Shown here: one piece after another, positions 29,867 to 40,078 of the stretch
Position numbering within the stretch: the stretch's first letter is position 1
Layout of the letters: every line of letters starts with the position of its first letter
Origin: Psychromicrobium lacuslunae
Lineage (GTDB): Bacteria > Actinomycetota > Actinomycetes > Actinomycetales > Micrococcaceae
Direction of reading: 5' to 3'
Assembly (NCBI RefSeq): GCF_000950575.1
Contig: NZ_CP011005.1
Span: forward strand, 2,728,001 to 2,792,000
Length of the DNA: 64,000 nt
Program-made: the position numbers and the translations under genes
Notes under the pieces: model-generated
Seen by the model: only the letters and a program-made list of their open reading frames with translations
Databases searched by the model: none
What the model was told of the DNA's origin: nothing

Positions 29867-31293
29867 TGAGTCAGGTCATCACCGTGCCCAAACCACGCCG
29901 GAATACCGAACTGGTGCTGTTGATCTTTGCTTTGATCATCGCCATCGGCGGCTATGCCTTGGTGGATATCAACCTGAACGTTCCGTTGGACTCAGATTTC
30001 TACCTGCAGGCCGCCATTCTCACGGTCCTTGGCTTGGCCATGCACATTGTGCTGCGAATCAGAGCTAAATATGCCGATCCAGTCATCCTTCCAATCGTGA
30101 TTGCGCTCAATGGCATGGGACTGGCGATGATCCATCGACTGGACGTCGCAACGGGGGATAGTGCGGGAGCTCGGCAATGGTTGTGGACGTCGGTGGCGGC
30201 AATTGCCGCGATAGTGGTGATCTGGCTGCTGCGCGATCATAAGATCCTGCGCAGATTCACCTATATCTCGCTTGCGGTCAGTGTTCTGCTATTGCTGCTG
30301 CCGCTCATTCCCGGTATTACCGCAGGGGATGTGAATGGCGCCCGGGTCTGGATTAAGCTCGGTCCAGCCACTTTCCAACCCGGTGAGATCGCCAAAATCA
30401 CGCTGGCCATCTTCTTCGCTGGTTATCTTTCCTCCAACCGGGATCTCATCCTCTTGGCGGGTAAGAAGATCGGCCGACTGCAATTGCCTCGCGCCCGCGA
30501 CCTCGGACCAATGATTGTAGCCTGGCTGGCCAGCGTAGGGGTTTTGGTCTTCCAGCGCGATATCGGTTCATCAATCCTGTTCTTCGGCCTTTTCATCACC
30601 ATGATCTATGTCGCCACCAGCAGGATCAGCTGGGTGATTATCGGCGCCCTGCTGGTCGCCGTCGGCGGCTTCCTGGCGGTCAAGATTTTCGACCACGTGG
30701 CGCTGCGGATCGATTCCTGGATCAATGCCTTCGACCCGGACGTTTACAACCGAACCCCCGGTGGCAGTGCGCAAATAGTCAACGGTCTCTTCGGCATGGC
30801 CAGCGGCGGGCTATTCGGTACCGGCTTGGGCCAGGGTGTGCCCCAAACCGTGCCATTCGCTAACTCCGACATGATCATTGCCTCCTTCGGCGAAGAACTC
30901 GGCATGATCGGCCTGCTCGCCATCATTATGCTCTACACCCTGTTGGTCACCCGGGGCTTCCGGGCCGCGCTGGGCACCCGCGACGCTTTCGGAAAGCTGC
31001 TGGCTTGCGGACTTTCCTTCGCCATTGGCCTGCAATGTTTCGTGGTCATCGGCGGTGTCACCCGGCTTATCCCACTGACCGGACTGACCACTCCGTTCTT
31101 GGCGGCTGGCGGCTCCTCTTTGCTGGCAAACTGGATCATTGTGGCGCTATTGCTGCTGATCTCCGACGCGGCGCGGCGGCCAATCTCAACCACTCCGCTG
31201 GCTGACGATCCGCAACCAGCGGCCGATGGCAACAGTAAAAACCCCACCATCAGTATTACTAAGGACTCGGCAGAGGCGGTGAGTACATCATGA
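29866..31293 (+). CDS. rodA: RodA/FtsW-family peptidoglycan glycosyltransferase
   Basis: 475 residues from the ATG at 29866, with AGGGAGG 7 bp upstream; an upstream TTG at 29848 is rejected. It has about ten transmembrane helices of the SEDS family. The landmarks are NGARVWIKLGPATFQPGEIAKI, LVFQRDIGSSILFF, the extracellular loop ending GTGLGQGVPQTVPFANSDMIIASFGEELG and the late VIGGVTRLIPLTGLTTPFLAAGGSSLL. It polymerises glycan strands and pairs with the PBP encoded next. Confidence 0.95.
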   Translation: MSQVITVPKPRRNTELVLLIFALIIAIGGYALVDINLNVPLDSDFYLQAAILTVLGLAMHIVLRIRAKYADPVILPIVIALNGMGLAMIHRLDVATGDSAGARQWLWTSVAAIAAIVVIWLLRDHKILRRFTYISLAVSVLLLLLPLIPGITAGDVNGARVWIKLGPATFQPGEIAKITLAIFFAGYLSSNRDLILLAGKKIGRLQLPRARDLGPMIVAWLASVGVLVFQRDIGSSILFFGLFITMIYVATSRISWVIIGALLVAVGGFLAVKIFDHVALRIDSWINAFDPDVYNRTPGGSAQIVNGLFGMASGGLFGTGLGQGVPQTVPFANSDMIIASFGEELGMIGLLAIIMLYTLLVTRGFRAALGTRDAFGKLLACGLSFAIGLQCFVVIGGVTRLIPLTGLTTPFLAAGGSSLLANWIIVALLLLISDAARRPISTTPLADDPQPAADGNSKNPTISITKDSAEAVSTS

Positions 31294-32810
31294 ATCAGGC
31301 TATTCGTTCTTCTTGGGTAGTCGCCATCGCACTGTTCGCGCTGATTCTCGGCTCGGTGACCTATGTGCAATTCTTTGCCGTGGACTCCTTGCGTACCAAT
31401 GACTGGAACACTCGCAGCCTGGAGCAGACCTACTGCAATGAGCGTGGCGCGATTGTGGTCGGCGGCCAAGCCATTGCGCAATCGGTGCCCTCACCGGCAG
31501 ATGATTCCTGCAAATTCATCAGGAAATACACTGATCCAGAGGTTTATGCCGGGCTGACCGGCTACTACTCAAAGGACTTCGGCTCGACCGCGCTAGAAGC
31601 CAGCCTCGATGAGCCACTAACTGGCCAGGCCCCTGAGTTGTTCTACGACCAGATCTCACAGATCCTCACCGGATCGCAACCCAAGGGGTCATCGGTGGAG
31701 CTCACCATCGATCCCAAAATCCAAAAGCTCGCCTACAGCATGATTCCCCAGGGCGTCACCGGATCAATTGTGGTGATGAACCCCAAAACAGGGGCAATTA
31801 TCGCAATGGTCTCCACGCCGAGCTACGATACCAACCTGATGGCCGGCCACAACCGCAGTCAGGTGGCCAAGAACTTCAATCAGTTGACCAATTCGCCGCA
31901 GTACGCCAATTTCCAGCAGAATGGCAATATGTACGGCAGCGCAGCCTACAAACGCACCTATTCCCCAGGATCTGTCTTCAAATTGGTGGACACCGCGGCC
32001 GCACTGGCTTCGGGTAAGTACAACAAAGACTCGGTACTGCCCAACCCGGCGACGCTGAATATTCCGGGCGATCCGGTCGGTCTGCCCAACTACGTCAGCG
32101 GTGGTTGTGCGGCTCGTAGCCAGGCCAGCTTCGCCTTTGCCCTTGAGCAGTCCTGCAATACCCCTTTCGCCGGCATAGCGCTCGACCTTGGTCAGCAAGC
32201 CATTACCGATCAGGCAACTAAGTTCGGTTTCAATGACCCGAATCTCAATATCGCCAATAATTCGAACGTCAACACCAAGGCACCGGCGAGTAAATTCCCG
32301 GGCGGTAGTGGCGGCAACCTAGGACCGGCCGAACTGGCTCGGAGTGCCATCGGTCAGCAAGACGTCCAGGCCACACCACTGCAGGTCGCCATGATGACGG
32401 CAGCCATTGCCAATGGTGGCGTACAGATGAAGCCGAAGATCGTACAAGGCGTGCGCACCCCTGACCTGAAGCCGGTGGCCAGCTACGATTTCAAACCAGA
32501 AGTGCTGCGCCAATCCACCAGCCCGGAAATCGCCAAGCAACTCACCGAATGGATGACCAGCGTAGTGGACAACGGCATTGCCAGTGGAGCCCAAGTTCCG
32601 GGAATTAAGGTGGCGGGAAAGACCGGCACCGCGGAGACCGTGACTGATATCCCAGACTCGTCGAAGAATTCCTGGTTCACCGGGTTCGCGCCAGCCAATG
32701 ACCCTCAAGTGGTGGTGTCCATCATGGTGCAGGGCCAGGACATTCTGACCAGTAATACTTTGACCAGTCCGAACGCAGCAAAACTCATCAAGGCGGTGTT
32801 GAACAAGTGA
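31290..32810 (+). CDS. pbpA: class B penicillin-binding protein PbpA
   Basis: 506-residue transpeptidase with one N-terminal membrane helix. The dimerisation domain includes the Cys-containing [10 protein letters not shown]. The catalytic motifs are SxxK in YSPGSVFKL (near residue 230), SCN in EQSCNTPF and KTG in VAGKTGTAE. The start overlaps the rodA stop by 4 nt and the stop overlaps the first kinase gene, so glycosyltransferase and transpeptidase are made together. In mycobacteria PbpA is a PknB substrate. Confidence 0.95.
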   Translation: MNQAIRSSWVVAIALFALILGSVTYVQFFAVDSLRTNDWNTRSLEQTYCNERGAIVVGGQAIAQSVPSPADDSCKFIRKYTDPEVYAGLTGYYSKDFGSTALEASLDEPLTGQAPELFYDQISQILTGSQPKGSSVELTIDPKIQKLAYSMIPQGVTGSIVVMNPKTGAIIAMVSTPSYDTNLMAGHNRSQVAKNFNQLTNSPQYANFQQNGNMYGSAAYKRTYSPGSVFKLVDTAAALASGKYNKDSVLPNPATLNIPGDPVGLPNYVSGGCAARSQASFAFALEQSCNTPFAGIALDLGQQAITDQATKFGFNDPNLNIANNSNVNTKAPASKFPGGSGGNLGPAELARSAIGQQDVQATPLQVAMMTAAIANGGVQMKPKIVQGVRTPDLKPVASYDFKPEVLRQSTSPEIAKQLTEWMTSVVDNGIASGAQVPGIKVAGKTGTAETVTDIPDSSKNSWFTGFAPANDPQVVVSIMVQGQDILTSNTLTSPNAAKLIKAVLNK

Positions 32811-34534
32811 GACCTACATCAGGCATCACCTTAGGCGGCAGATTCCAGCTCACTTCGCGGATTGCCATCGGTGGGATGGGCGAGGTGTGGCGCGCTCAGG
32901 ATCAACTGCTCGGGCGAACCGTGGCGATTAAGATCCTCAAAGAGGAGTACACCGGGGACCCCGGCTTCCTTGAGCGCTTTCGCGCCGAGGCTCGGCACAC
33001 CGCTCTGCTGAACCACCCCGGTATTGCCAATGTCTTCGACTACGGCGAAGAGGGCGGTTCCGCCTATTTAGTGATGGAACTGGTGCCGGGCGAGCCACTG
33101 TCCACCATCATTGAACATGAACACGTGCTTTCCCCCGATCGCACGCTGAGCATCATCGCGCAGACCGCTCAAGCTCTGGCCGCAGCACACGCCCAGGGTC
33201 TAGTGCATCGCGATATCAAACCGGGAAACTTGCTAATAACCCCGGAAAACAAAGTCAAAATCACTGATTTCGGCATTGCCCGACTGGCCGATCAAGTGCC
33301 GTTGACCCAGACCGGCCAGGTAATGGGCACCGCCCAGTACCTGGCTCCCGAACAAGCCACCGGTCAATCCGCCACCGGCTCGAGCGATATCTACTCGCTC
33401 GGCATCATCGGCTATGAATGCCTGACCGGACATCGTCCGTTTTCCGGCGAATCGCAGATCGCGATTGCCCTAGCTCAGGTGAACGACGCACCACCGCCAC
33501 TGCCGGATAGCTTGCCGCGCCCGGTTCGGGCCCTCTTGATGTCGATGCTCGCCAAGGACCCGGCGAATCGACCTGCCAATGCCACCAAACTTGCCGAAGC
33601 CGCAGAAGCGATCCGCAATGGCGATATTCAGGCGGCGCACGCTGCGGTTCCCGGCATGCTGCTCTTCGAGTCCAGCACCGGGCCGATCACCGCGCCGGTG
33701 GATTACGCCGGTACCGCGCCGACCTCAGTGGTCGGCGCCCCGGTGGCAAGCACCGCCCCAGCCACCTCCGCGCTACCTGCGGTCAGCCGTGCTGAAGCCT
33801 TAGCGGCCGAACGGCAGTGGCAACCGGAGGAAGAAGAGCCGGTTGAGGAGGCACCGGTGCAGCGTAAGCGGAGCCCCTGGACGCTGCCCCTAGTGGCTTT
33901 GATCCTGATTGTTTTGGTCGGCATTGGTGCCCTGATTGCAAATCAGGCTGGCCTGTTCGGCGGTTCAAAGCAAAGCACTAGCCCTTCGGTCAGTTCTTCG
34001 AACCCAACTAGTAGCTCGGCCTCGCCCACCACTTCAAGCACCGCGCCCACCACGCAAAGCACTCCGCCCAGCACTCCGACCCCGGACACCGTGACGATCC
34101 TGCCGGATCAGTATTTAGGTAAGCAGTTCAGCGATGTGCAGAATCAACTGATCGCGCTGGGTATGCAGGTCGACCCCGAAGAGATTTTTGACGACAGCCC
34201 GGCCGGTACGGTGCTGAAGATCTCCCCCACCGGAGCGGTGAAGAAGGGTGACGCGATTAAAGTTACCTATTCCAAGGGCACTGAGAAAGTCTCAGTACCC
34301 AGCTTCTCGGGGAAAAACGCCCAGCAGTACAATAACGAGCTGACCGCCGCTGGCCTGGTGCCGGCGATGACCAGTCAGCCCTCGGCTAGTGTGCCGGCTG
34401 GACAGGTGATCTCCGCCAGCCCGGCGCCTAATACCCAGGTGGAGAAGGGCTCAACCGTCAACTACATCGTCTCCACCGGGCAACCCACTCCGTCTAATCA
34501 ACCCAGCACCAATGCGCCGACCACTGGCTCTTAA
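32807..34534 (+). CDS. pknA: PknA-position serine/threonine kinase carrying PASTA domains
   Basis: 575 residues starting with a GTG overlapping pbpA. Kinase domain about 1-270: P-loop [16 protein letters not shown] lysine, [13 protein letters not shown] and the activation loop ending [11 protein letters not shown]. An acidic linker and a transmembrane helix (about [20 protein letters not shown]) precede two PASTA repeats near residues 425-555, and Ser/Thr/Pro-rich linkers flank them. By gene order it is PknA, but mycobacterial PknA has no PASTA repeats. Both kinases here could therefore sense muropeptides. Confidence 0.92.
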   Translation: MRPTSGITLGGRFQLTSRIAIGGMGEVWRAQDQLLGRTVAIKILKEEYTGDPGFLERFRAEARHTALLNHPGIANVFDYGEEGGSAYLVMELVPGEPLSTIIEHEHVLSPDRTLSIIAQTAQALAAAHAQGLVHRDIKPGNLLITPENKVKITDFGIARLADQVPLTQTGQVMGTAQYLAPEQATGQSATGSSDIYSLGIIGYECLTGHRPFSGESQIAIALAQVNDAPPPLPDSLPRPVRALLMSMLAKDPANRPANATKLAEAAEAIRNGDIQAAHAAVPGMLLFESSTGPITAPVDYAGTAPTSVVGAPVASTAPATSALPAVSRAEALAAERQWQPEEEEPVEEAPVQRKRSPWTLPLVALILIVLVGIGALIANQAGLFGGSKQSTSPSVSSSNPTSSSASPTTSSTAPTTQSTPPSTPTPDTVTILPDQYLGKQFSDVQNQLIALGMQVDPEEIFDDSPAGTVLKISPTGAVKKGDAIKVTYSKGTEKVSVPSFSGKNAQQYNNELTAAGLVPAMTSQPSASVPAGQVISASPAPNTQVEKGSTVNYIVSTGQPTPSNQPSTNAPTTGS

Positions 34535-34618
34535 AGCAGCGGGCAGGGAATCGGTCGGCAGTGTTGTTTCAACTCATCCAGATAGCTCGTTCATCACGAT
34601 CAGAGAGGAGTTCGCGTC

Positions 34619-36541
34619 TTGACTGAACCACGTGTGCTCAATGGTCGTTATGAATTGGACAAACTACTCGGCCGTGGCGGAATGGCGGATGTTTACCTCG
34701 GTAAGGATATTCGGCTGGGCCGCACCATCGCGGTCAAGTTATTGCGAGCCGATTTGGCGCGCGATCCGCAATTCCAGGCTAGGTTCCGACGCGAAGCTCA
34801 GGCAGTAGCGGGGCTTAACCATCCTTCCATCGTCGCCGTTTATGATACCGGGGACGCCTCCACCGACCTCACCGGCCATCAGAGTGAGCAGACCAGGGTG
34901 CCCTATATCGTGATGGAGTACGTCGAAGGACGCACGCTACGCGAGCTGATCCGGCAGGGCGATCTCAGCATTGATCACGCCATCGACTATGCCTTAGGTG
35001 TGCTCTCCGCCCTGGAGTACAGTCATCGAGCGGGCATCGTCCATCGAGATATCAAACCCGCCAATGTGATGGTCACTCAGGATGGCTCGGCCGTTAAGGT
35101 GATGGACTTCGGCATCGCCCGGGCTATCGCCGATTCCTCTGCCACTATGACGCAGACCCAGGCGGTGATTGGCACTGCGCAATACCTCTCCCCAGAGCAA
35201 GCACGCGGCGAAACGGTCGATGCACGCAGTGACCTGTATTCCGCAGCTTGTCTTTTCTATGAAATGCTCACCGGACGACCCCCCTTTATTGGTGACAGTC
35301 CGGTCTCAGTGGCGTACCAGCACGTTCGAGAGACCGCTGAAGCGCCGAGTCATTTTAATTCCGAGGTCTCAGCCGCGCTAGACAGCGTATTGGCGCGTGC
35401 CTTGCAGAAAGACCGACAGGATCGTTTTCAGGACGCTGCATCATTCCGGCGGGCGCTGCGTGCGGCCAAGGCCGGGGTAGAACTCAGCCCGGTTAAACCG
35501 CTAATTACCGATCAGCTGGCCGCTGAGGTGCCGACCAAACTGCCAGCTAGCCCGCCGCCGGTGGTATCGACTCCGATTAGCGAGGAAGGACCTGCCACCC
35601 GGGCGATGGCGAAAGTTCTCAGCGGTGGCTCACTCACCACCGAGAGCACCGAGGAGGAGCCCGAACAGCTCCCGCTGTCCCTGCTGGAATCCAAGGAAAT
35701 CGACAAAGCCACTAAACGGCGTCGTCGGGCCTGGATCGTCACACTGTTCGTGGTGCTCGCCCTGGTCCTCGGTGGCGGTGGTTTCTATCTTTTCAACCAG
35801 ATGACCGCGAAGCCTGCCGCCGAGCCCACCGTGCCGGTCCCTACGGTGGCCGGCAAGCTAGAGACCGACGCGGTGATCACGCTGAGCAATGTTCCACTGC
35901 GACCCCGGGTTATCCAGGTCAATAGCGACACAGTGGAAAGCGGAAAAGCGATCAGCACCGACCCTGCCGAGGGAACCGAGGTGCCACCAAATTCCGAGGT
36001 CACGGTGAAGATCTCCAAGGGTCCGGCTAATATCGTGATCCCCACTTCGCTGGCTAAGACCACTGAGAGCGCTGCACGCGATCAATTGAGGCAGATCGGA
36101 CTCACCCCGGGCACCACTACGGTGGTCAATGACCCCAGCATTCCGCAGGGCCAATTGGTTTCCACTTCGCCCGCGTTAGGCAAAATGGTCGAGGCGGGCG
36201 CGATCGTGAACCTGAATATCTCGAGCGGCAAAGTGACGATGCCTTCGGTGATCGGCAAAACGAAGGATGAGGCCGCCAAAGCCCTCAAGGAAGCTTCGCC
36301 GACTCTGGTGGTGAGTTTTGTCGAGGAGGAGAATTCTCAGGTCAAAGCTGGGAAAGTCACCGGTCAGGACCCGGCAGCCAATAAGGACGTCGATCAAGGC
36401 AGCCCGGTGACCATCACCCTGGCCAAGGAACCGGAGAAGCCAAGCCCCACCCCGACGTCGAGCTCAAGCTGCACAGCAAGCCCCGGGGCGAGCAGTCCGC
36501 CGACTGACTGTAGTACCGACAGCCCCAGTCAGAAGCCTTAG
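34619..36541 (+). CDS. pknB: PASTA-domain serine/threonine kinase PknB
   Basis: 640 residues starting with a TTG that follows GAGAGGAG. The kinase domain (1-280) has LGRGGMADVYLG, IAVKLL, HRDIKPANVMV and MDFGIARA, plus the TMTQTQAVIGTAQYLSPEQA activation loop with the two regulatory threonines. A transmembrane helix near residues 370-390 and three PASTA repeats (about 400-605) follow, then a Ser/Thr/Cys tail. It senses wall fragments and regulates growth and division. It is separated from pknA by 84 bp and ends at a hairpin at 36547. Confidence 0.95.
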   Translation: MTEPRVLNGRYELDKLLGRGGMADVYLGKDIRLGRTIAVKLLRADLARDPQFQARFRREAQAVAGLNHPSIVAVYDTGDASTDLTGHQSEQTRVPYIVMEYVEGRTLRELIRQGDLSIDHAIDYALGVLSALEYSHRAGIVHRDIKPANVMVTQDGSAVKVMDFGIARAIADSSATMTQTQAVIGTAQYLSPEQARGETVDARSDLYSAACLFYEMLTGRPPFIGDSPVSVAYQHVRETAEAPSHFNSEVSAALDSVLARALQKDRQDRFQDAASFRRALRAAKAGVELSPVKPLITDQLAAEVPTKLPASPPPVVSTPISEEGPATRAMAKVLSGGSLTTESTEEEPEQLPLSLLESKEIDKATKRRRRAWIVTLFVVLALVLGGGGFYLFNQMTAKPAAEPTVPVPTVAGKLETDAVITLSNVPLRPRVIQVNSDTVESGKAISTDPAEGTEVPPNSEVTVKISKGPANIVIPTSLAKTTESAARDQLRQIGLTPGTTTVVNDPSIPQGQLVSTSPALGKMVEAGAIVNLNISSGKVTMPSVIGKTKDEAAKALKEASPTLVVSFVEEENSQVKAGKVTGQDPAANKDVDQGSPVTITLAKEPEKPSPTPTSSSSCTASPGASSPPTDCSTDSPSQKP

Positions 36542-36546
36542 CTGGT

Positions 36547-36581
36547 GCTCCTTGGACCGCTATTGCTGAGGCCCAAGGAGC
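36547..36581 (+). terminator. hairpin closing the pknB operon
   Basis: GCTCCTTGG and its exact reverse complement are separated by 17 nt, just after the pknB stop and before the convergent trpG/pabA gene. The U-tract is weak. Confidence 0.55.
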
Positions 36582-36609
36582 CACAAGTTAGCGACGACTC
36601 GAAGCCGCG

Positions 36610-37248
36610 CTACTGATGGATCAGCGGGCTAAGTTTTGCGGAGGCTTCCGCCGCTCCGACCTTACCGAGTGACTCCAGCCAATTGCCAAGCATCCGGTAG
36701 CCACCTTCGGTCAACACCGATTCGGGGTGGAATTGCACTCCGAGCAATGGCGCGCTGCGGTGCGCCAGGCCCATAATCACGCCGCTAGCGGTCTGAGCGG
36801 TAATCTCCAGCTCGGCCGGGATGGTTTCACGAAGCGCAGCCAGGGAATGGTACCGGGTCGCGGTGAACGGGGATGGCAATCCTTCAAAAGGTGCCCCTCC
36901 CTGATGCTCCACCAGGGAGGTCTTGCCATGCATCAGTTCCGGAGCATGCGTCACGGTGCCACCATAAGCCTCCGCTAAAGCCTGATGGCCCAAGCAGACC
37001 CCGAACATTGGCTTCTGTTGCTCGCCGCACCAACGGATCAGCTCGATGCAGACGCCCGCTTCAGCGGGGTTGCCGGGGCCCGGCGAAAGCAGTACACCAT
37101 CGCGAGCAGCGGCCAGCTCAATTGCCTCGTCAAGCGTCACGGCGTCATTTCGCACTACCGTGGTTTCGGCACCGAGTTGCTGCAGATAACCGACCAGGGT
37201 GTAGACAAAGCTGTCGTAATTATCAATGACCAGAATGCGAGTAGTCAC
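36610..37248 (-). CDS. glutamine amidotransferase subunit, aminodeoxychorismate / anthranilate synthase component II
   Basis: 212-residue class I GATase. LVIDNYDSFVYTLVGYL, the oxyanion strand LLSPGPGNPAEAG, the nucleophile Cys in MFGVCLGHQALAEAYGG and the His-Glu pair in GVQFHPESVLTEGG are present. It would supply ammonia to a chorismate-using partner for folate (PabA) or tryptophan (TrpG); no partner subunit is in the window. It starts with a GTG overlapping the small membrane protein stop. Its place beside pknB and sortase matches other actinobacteria. Confidence 0.93.
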   Translation of the reverse strand: MTTRILVIDNYDSFVYTLVGYLQQLGAETTVVRNDAVTLDEAIELAAARDGVLLSPGPGNPAEAGVCIELIRWCGEQQKPMFGVCLGHQALAEAYGGTVTHAPELMHGKTSLVEHQGGAPFEGLPSPFTATRYHSLAALRETIPAELEITAQTASGVIMGLAHRSAPLLGVQFHPESVLTEGGYRMLGNWLESLGKVGAAEASAKLSPLIHQ

Positions 37249-37406
37249 GGTGAGCCAATCGTCGAGTCGGTGAAGGGGTTATAGAGCGACAGCCAGGGGA
37301 AAACCCAGATCACCAGCACGGCCAGCACCGCGGCGATCAGCATCACCGCGAAAATGATCCGCAGCCAGAGCGGCCCGGGCAAGGCTCGAAAAATCCATCC
37401 GTACAC
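37245..37406 (-). CDS. small conserved membrane protein between sortase and trpG/pabA
   Basis: A 53-residue frame with a GTG start at 37406, preceded by GAAGGG and 4 bp after the sortase stop. Its TGA overlaps the next gene's GTG. It encodes a short amphipathic start (VYGWIFRALPGPLWLR), one transmembrane helix rich in Val/Ala/Leu and a WVFPWLSLYNPFTDSTIG tail. I recall similar short proteins at this position in other actinobacteria. Both tight couplings favour a real gene. Function unknown; it could assist the sortase or a division complex. Confidence 0.78.
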   Translation of the reverse strand: MYGWIFRALPGPLWLRIIFAVMLIAAVLAVLVIWVFPWLSLYNPFTDSTIGSP

Positions 37407-37410
37407 GGTG

Positions 37411-38250
37411 CTAACCCTTCTCTGCGATCTTCTTGACTTGAGCGGCGATGGCGGCTGGCGGTCCGGCGCTCAGCGGCTGCCACGATTCCATCACCGAATA
37501 AGCGATGATTCGTTCCTGAGCGCCAAAGCGTGGATTACAACTCGTCATGGTCATAATTCGTTCCTTGGCCTCGGCGCCCTTCACTGTCGGTACCGGCAGC
37601 AGCACACTGGTCTGAGTGGGCAGCACGATTTCGGTATTGCGGAACACATAGGTGTAATAACCGTCTTTGGTTTGCACGTAGATCTTGTCCCCGGGAACCA
37701 GGGTGTGAATGTTATCCAGCACCGCCCCATGGGTCTGCCGGTGACCCGCCACCGCAAAGTTACCGACCGCCCCGGGCATCGCACTACTTTGATAGTGACC
37801 GAGGCCAAGGGTGTCCAGCTCCTGCTGATCGGTTCCCTGCACAATCGGTCGCGGCTCATAGTTCGGTCCGAACCGCGGAATGAAGACTACCCCGAAGGTT
37901 TGCATATCATCCGGATGATCTTTCGAGACCACCGGGTCGCCGTAGTCCTTGGGTGCGCTCGGCGGCGTCACCGGGGCGTTGAGATCCTTGGCGAACTGCT
38001 GCACCGCTTGCTGCTGTGTCTGGTCAGCAGCCAGGTTGGTCCACCACAGTTCCCAGCCGACGAAGAGCATCAGAATCACCCCGAGGGTGATCAGTAACTC
38101 ACCAAAAACTTGCACAATGGTGCGGAAAACGCCTTTGCGCTGCACCGGCTTGGCTCTGGCCGCGCGGCGTCCGCGGTCACGACGATCGGCTGAGTCGACC
38201 AGCTCATCGAACCCCACGTTCTCTGAGTTTCCCCCGGGTGATCTCTCCAC
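37411..38250 (-). CDS. class E sortase
   Basis: 279 residues. A basic cytoplasmic N-terminus, one transmembrane helix (about ELLITLGVILMLFVGWELWW) and a sortase barrel are seen. The catalytic His lies in FAVAGHRQTHG, the Cys in MTMTSCNPRF and the Arg in the following QERIIAY stretch. Class E enzymes attach LAXTG-type proteins to the wall in high-GC Gram-positives. It heads a three-gene leftward operon with the 53-residue protein and trpG/pabA, divergent from crgA. Confidence 0.92.
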   Translation of the reverse strand: MERSPGGNSENVGFDELVDSADRRDRGRRAARAKPVQRKGVFRTIVQVFGELLITLGVILMLFVGWELWWTNLAADQTQQQAVQQFAKDLNAPVTPPSAPKDYGDPVVSKDHPDDMQTFGVVFIPRFGPNYEPRPIVQGTDQQELDTLGLGHYQSSAMPGAVGNFAVAGHRQTHGAVLDNIHTLVPGDKIYVQTKDGYYTYVFRNTEIVLPTQTSVLLPVPTVKGAEAKERIMTMTSCNPRFGAQERIIAYSVMESWQPLSAGPPAAIAAQVKKIAEKG

Positions 38251-38441
38251 TGCAGCTCCTGAATATTTCCGGTTCCGGTGCTACTGAGACCCGGCTCACG
38301 AATTTGACGCTAGAATTGCTGCGAGAAACCAAGTGGATCAACAGCAATCGTGCTGTTAGCAGGATACCAACTGCACTAGCCAGCCCGCATTTGCTGGTTC
38401 TGTGATTGTTTGCTTTGCTGCCCGCCCGTCAAGGAGAACCT

Positions 38442-38702
38442 GTGCCCGAGTCGAAGTCCCGTCGTCGCCCCGCCCGCCCCACTACGCCAGAGGGCAGCAA
38501 GGCGGTCAAGCCGAATGCCGTTTGGTACAAGCCGGTGATGTTCGGCTTGATGATTATCGGCCTGCTCTGGATCATTACCTTCTACATCACCTCCAATACG
38601 CCAACCCAGTTGCCAATCCCCGGCATTGGCGCCTGGAACATTGTGATCGGCTTCGGCATCGCCATCGTCGGTTTCTTGATGACCACTCGCTGGCGCAGCT
38701 AA
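38442..38702 (+). CDS. crgA: cell division protein CrgA
   Basis: 86 residues from the GTG at 38442 with AAGGAG 8 bp upstream; the frame opens earlier at a TTG without a site. A basic N-terminus (SRRRPARPTTPE) is followed by two transmembrane helices with a short PTQLPIPGIGAWN outer loop, the CrgA signature. CrgA works with FtsZ, FtsI and CwsA at the septum in actinobacteria. The -10/-35 region is shared with the divergent sortase. Confidence 0.93.
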   Translation: MPESKSRRRPARPTTPEGSKAVKPNAVWYKPVMFGLMIIGLLWIITFYITSNTPTQLPIPGIGAWNIVIGFGIAIVGFLMTTRWRS

Positions 38703-38757
38703 ACCAGCTCGCTGTCTTAGCCATCTCAAGCCGTCTTAGCTGCCCCGCTGCCACTCT

Positions 38758-40008
38758 CTAGAGCGGGTGATTCGGCAACGGACCGCTGTACTGGCCCACC
38801 GGACGAAGCCGCAGCGCGGCCTGACCGTATTCATCCATAATGTGCGCCAGCCAACCGACAGTGCGAGCATGCGCAAAAATTGTCTGCCCGGCGTCGCTGC
38901 GCATTCCGGCCCCGATCATCAAGACCGCAATGGCAAAATCGACATTGACTAATTGCTCGGTCCTAGCGCGCACCACGCTAATCACCGCCGCTGCCGCGCG
39001 CATGGCCTCCTGATAGTGCGAGCCGCTCTGTAATAGGCCGAGCAGGGCACCGGCGCGCGGATCTCGGTGCTGATAAATTCGATGCCCGAACCCAGGAATC
39101 CAGCTGCCGCCCTGTCTACTTCCTCTGCTCAGTTGCTGCGAAATTGCCTGCTCCGGAGTGCTGCCGTCAATAACCTGCCGGAGCATCCCGGCAGCATCAA
39201 CACTGACCGAGCCATGTAGATGAGAGTCAAAGGCGGCCAGTGAGGAAAGCAAGGCGGCATAAGGGTGAGCCCGGGCGCTAGCGGCTACTCGGGCGGCCAG
39301 TGTCGAAGCAGCTAAGTCGTGATCCACTAGCAGCACCAGCGCGGTGTTCATTAGTTCGAGATCCAACGCTTCTGCCGGGCGATCAGCTAATTTCTCCCAC
39401 AGCTGCTCAGCAATATTGTGGCTCAGCGCTGCCGGACCGGGCAGCGCTTGCACGAGCAATCCAATGATCCTCCGCCCGAGTGCGGCTATCGACTGGTCTC
39501 CCAGGTCCCGCTTGAGCGAATCGTGGCTTGCCGCGAGCAGCAACGCAAGCTGCATATGATCAATGCCGCGGGCCTCAGGACCCAATGCATGCTGGCTTTG
39601 ACGCACTGCGGCAATGACCTCGGCCGAAGCCCGAAACGGCTCGCTGCTGTCGCTGGGTTGGCTGACTGCTCCCCAGAGCCAACTTGCTACCTGCTCAAAG
39701 CTATACCGGGAGGCTAGCTCGGTGGCTGGCAAGCCACGAAGGTAAAGCTGATCGTTCTGCAACAGGGTGATCGGGGAATCCAGCACCATCAGCGGGGTGC
39801 CACTCAAGGTGTCGCCGCTCTGCGCCCGTTCGGCTGTCTGACGACTTCTTGACCGGGCCAAGGCCTCAACTTCCAGGGGGTCAAAGGTCGAGCCCGAATG
39901 GTCAACGGCGCGTTCGCTGCTAATCAAGCCACGCGAAACATAGGCGTAGAGCGTCGCAGGCTTGACTCCGAGCCGGGCTGCTGCCTGCGCGGTGCTCAAT
40001 CGTGTCAT
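38758..40008 (-). CDS. citrate synthase-like protein with N-terminal helix-turn-helix domain
   Basis: 416 residues from the ATG at 40008. Residues 1-60 form a MerR/HTH_17-type domain (LSTAQAAARLGVKPATLYAYVSRGLISSERA...FDPLEVEALARSR). The rest is a citrate synthase fold, with the candidate catalytic His in SHLHGSVS, the His in GFGHRIYQHRDPRA and the Asp in NVDFAIAVL. It is divergent from a second, plain citrate synthase, with two TCAATATTGA palindromes between them. It could be an enzyme that also regulates, or a former enzyme that now senses acyl-CoA or oxaloacetate. The family exists in actinobacteria. I know of no assigned function. Confidence 0.85.
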   Translation of the reverse strand: MTRLSTAQAAARLGVKPATLYAYVSRGLISSERAVDHSGSTFDPLEVEALARSRSRQTAERAQSGDTLSGTPLMVLDSPITLLQNDQLYLRGLPATELASRYSFEQVASWLWGAVSQPSDSSEPFRASAEVIAAVRQSQHALGPEARGIDHMQLALLLAASHDSLKRDLGDQSIAALGRRIIGLLVQALPGPAALSHNIAEQLWEKLADRPAEALDLELMNTALVLLVDHDLAASTLAARVAASARAHPYAALLSSLAAFDSHLHGSVSVDAAGMLRQVIDGSTPEQAISQQLSRGSRQGGSWIPGFGHRIYQHRDPRAGALLGLLQSGSHYQEAMRAAAAVISVVRARTEQLVNVDFAIAVLMIGAGMRSDAGQTIFAHARTVGWLAHIMDEYGQAALRLRPVGQYSGPLPNHPL

Positions 40009-40021
40009 GCCACCACCTTCT

Positions 40022-40062
40022 ATTGATTGAATCAATATTGATTACTCAACAGTCAATATTGA
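40022..40062. promoter_or_regulatory. tandem TCAATATTGA palindromes between divergent citrate synthase genes
   Basis: Two identical 10-bp palindromes at 40032-40041 and 40053-40062, exactly 21 bp (two helical turns) apart, with a further ATTGATT-G-AATCAAT palindrome overlapping the left one. They occupy the 70-bp divergent region and probably bind the HTH-citrate synthase or a similar dimeric regulator. Confidence 0.7.
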
Positions 40063-40078
40063 TGATTGCATATCGACT

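Noticed and set aside
37354-38097. Plus-strand frame of 247 codons
   Set aside because: Antisense to the sortase gene, whose catalytic His, Cys and Arg motifs are clear.
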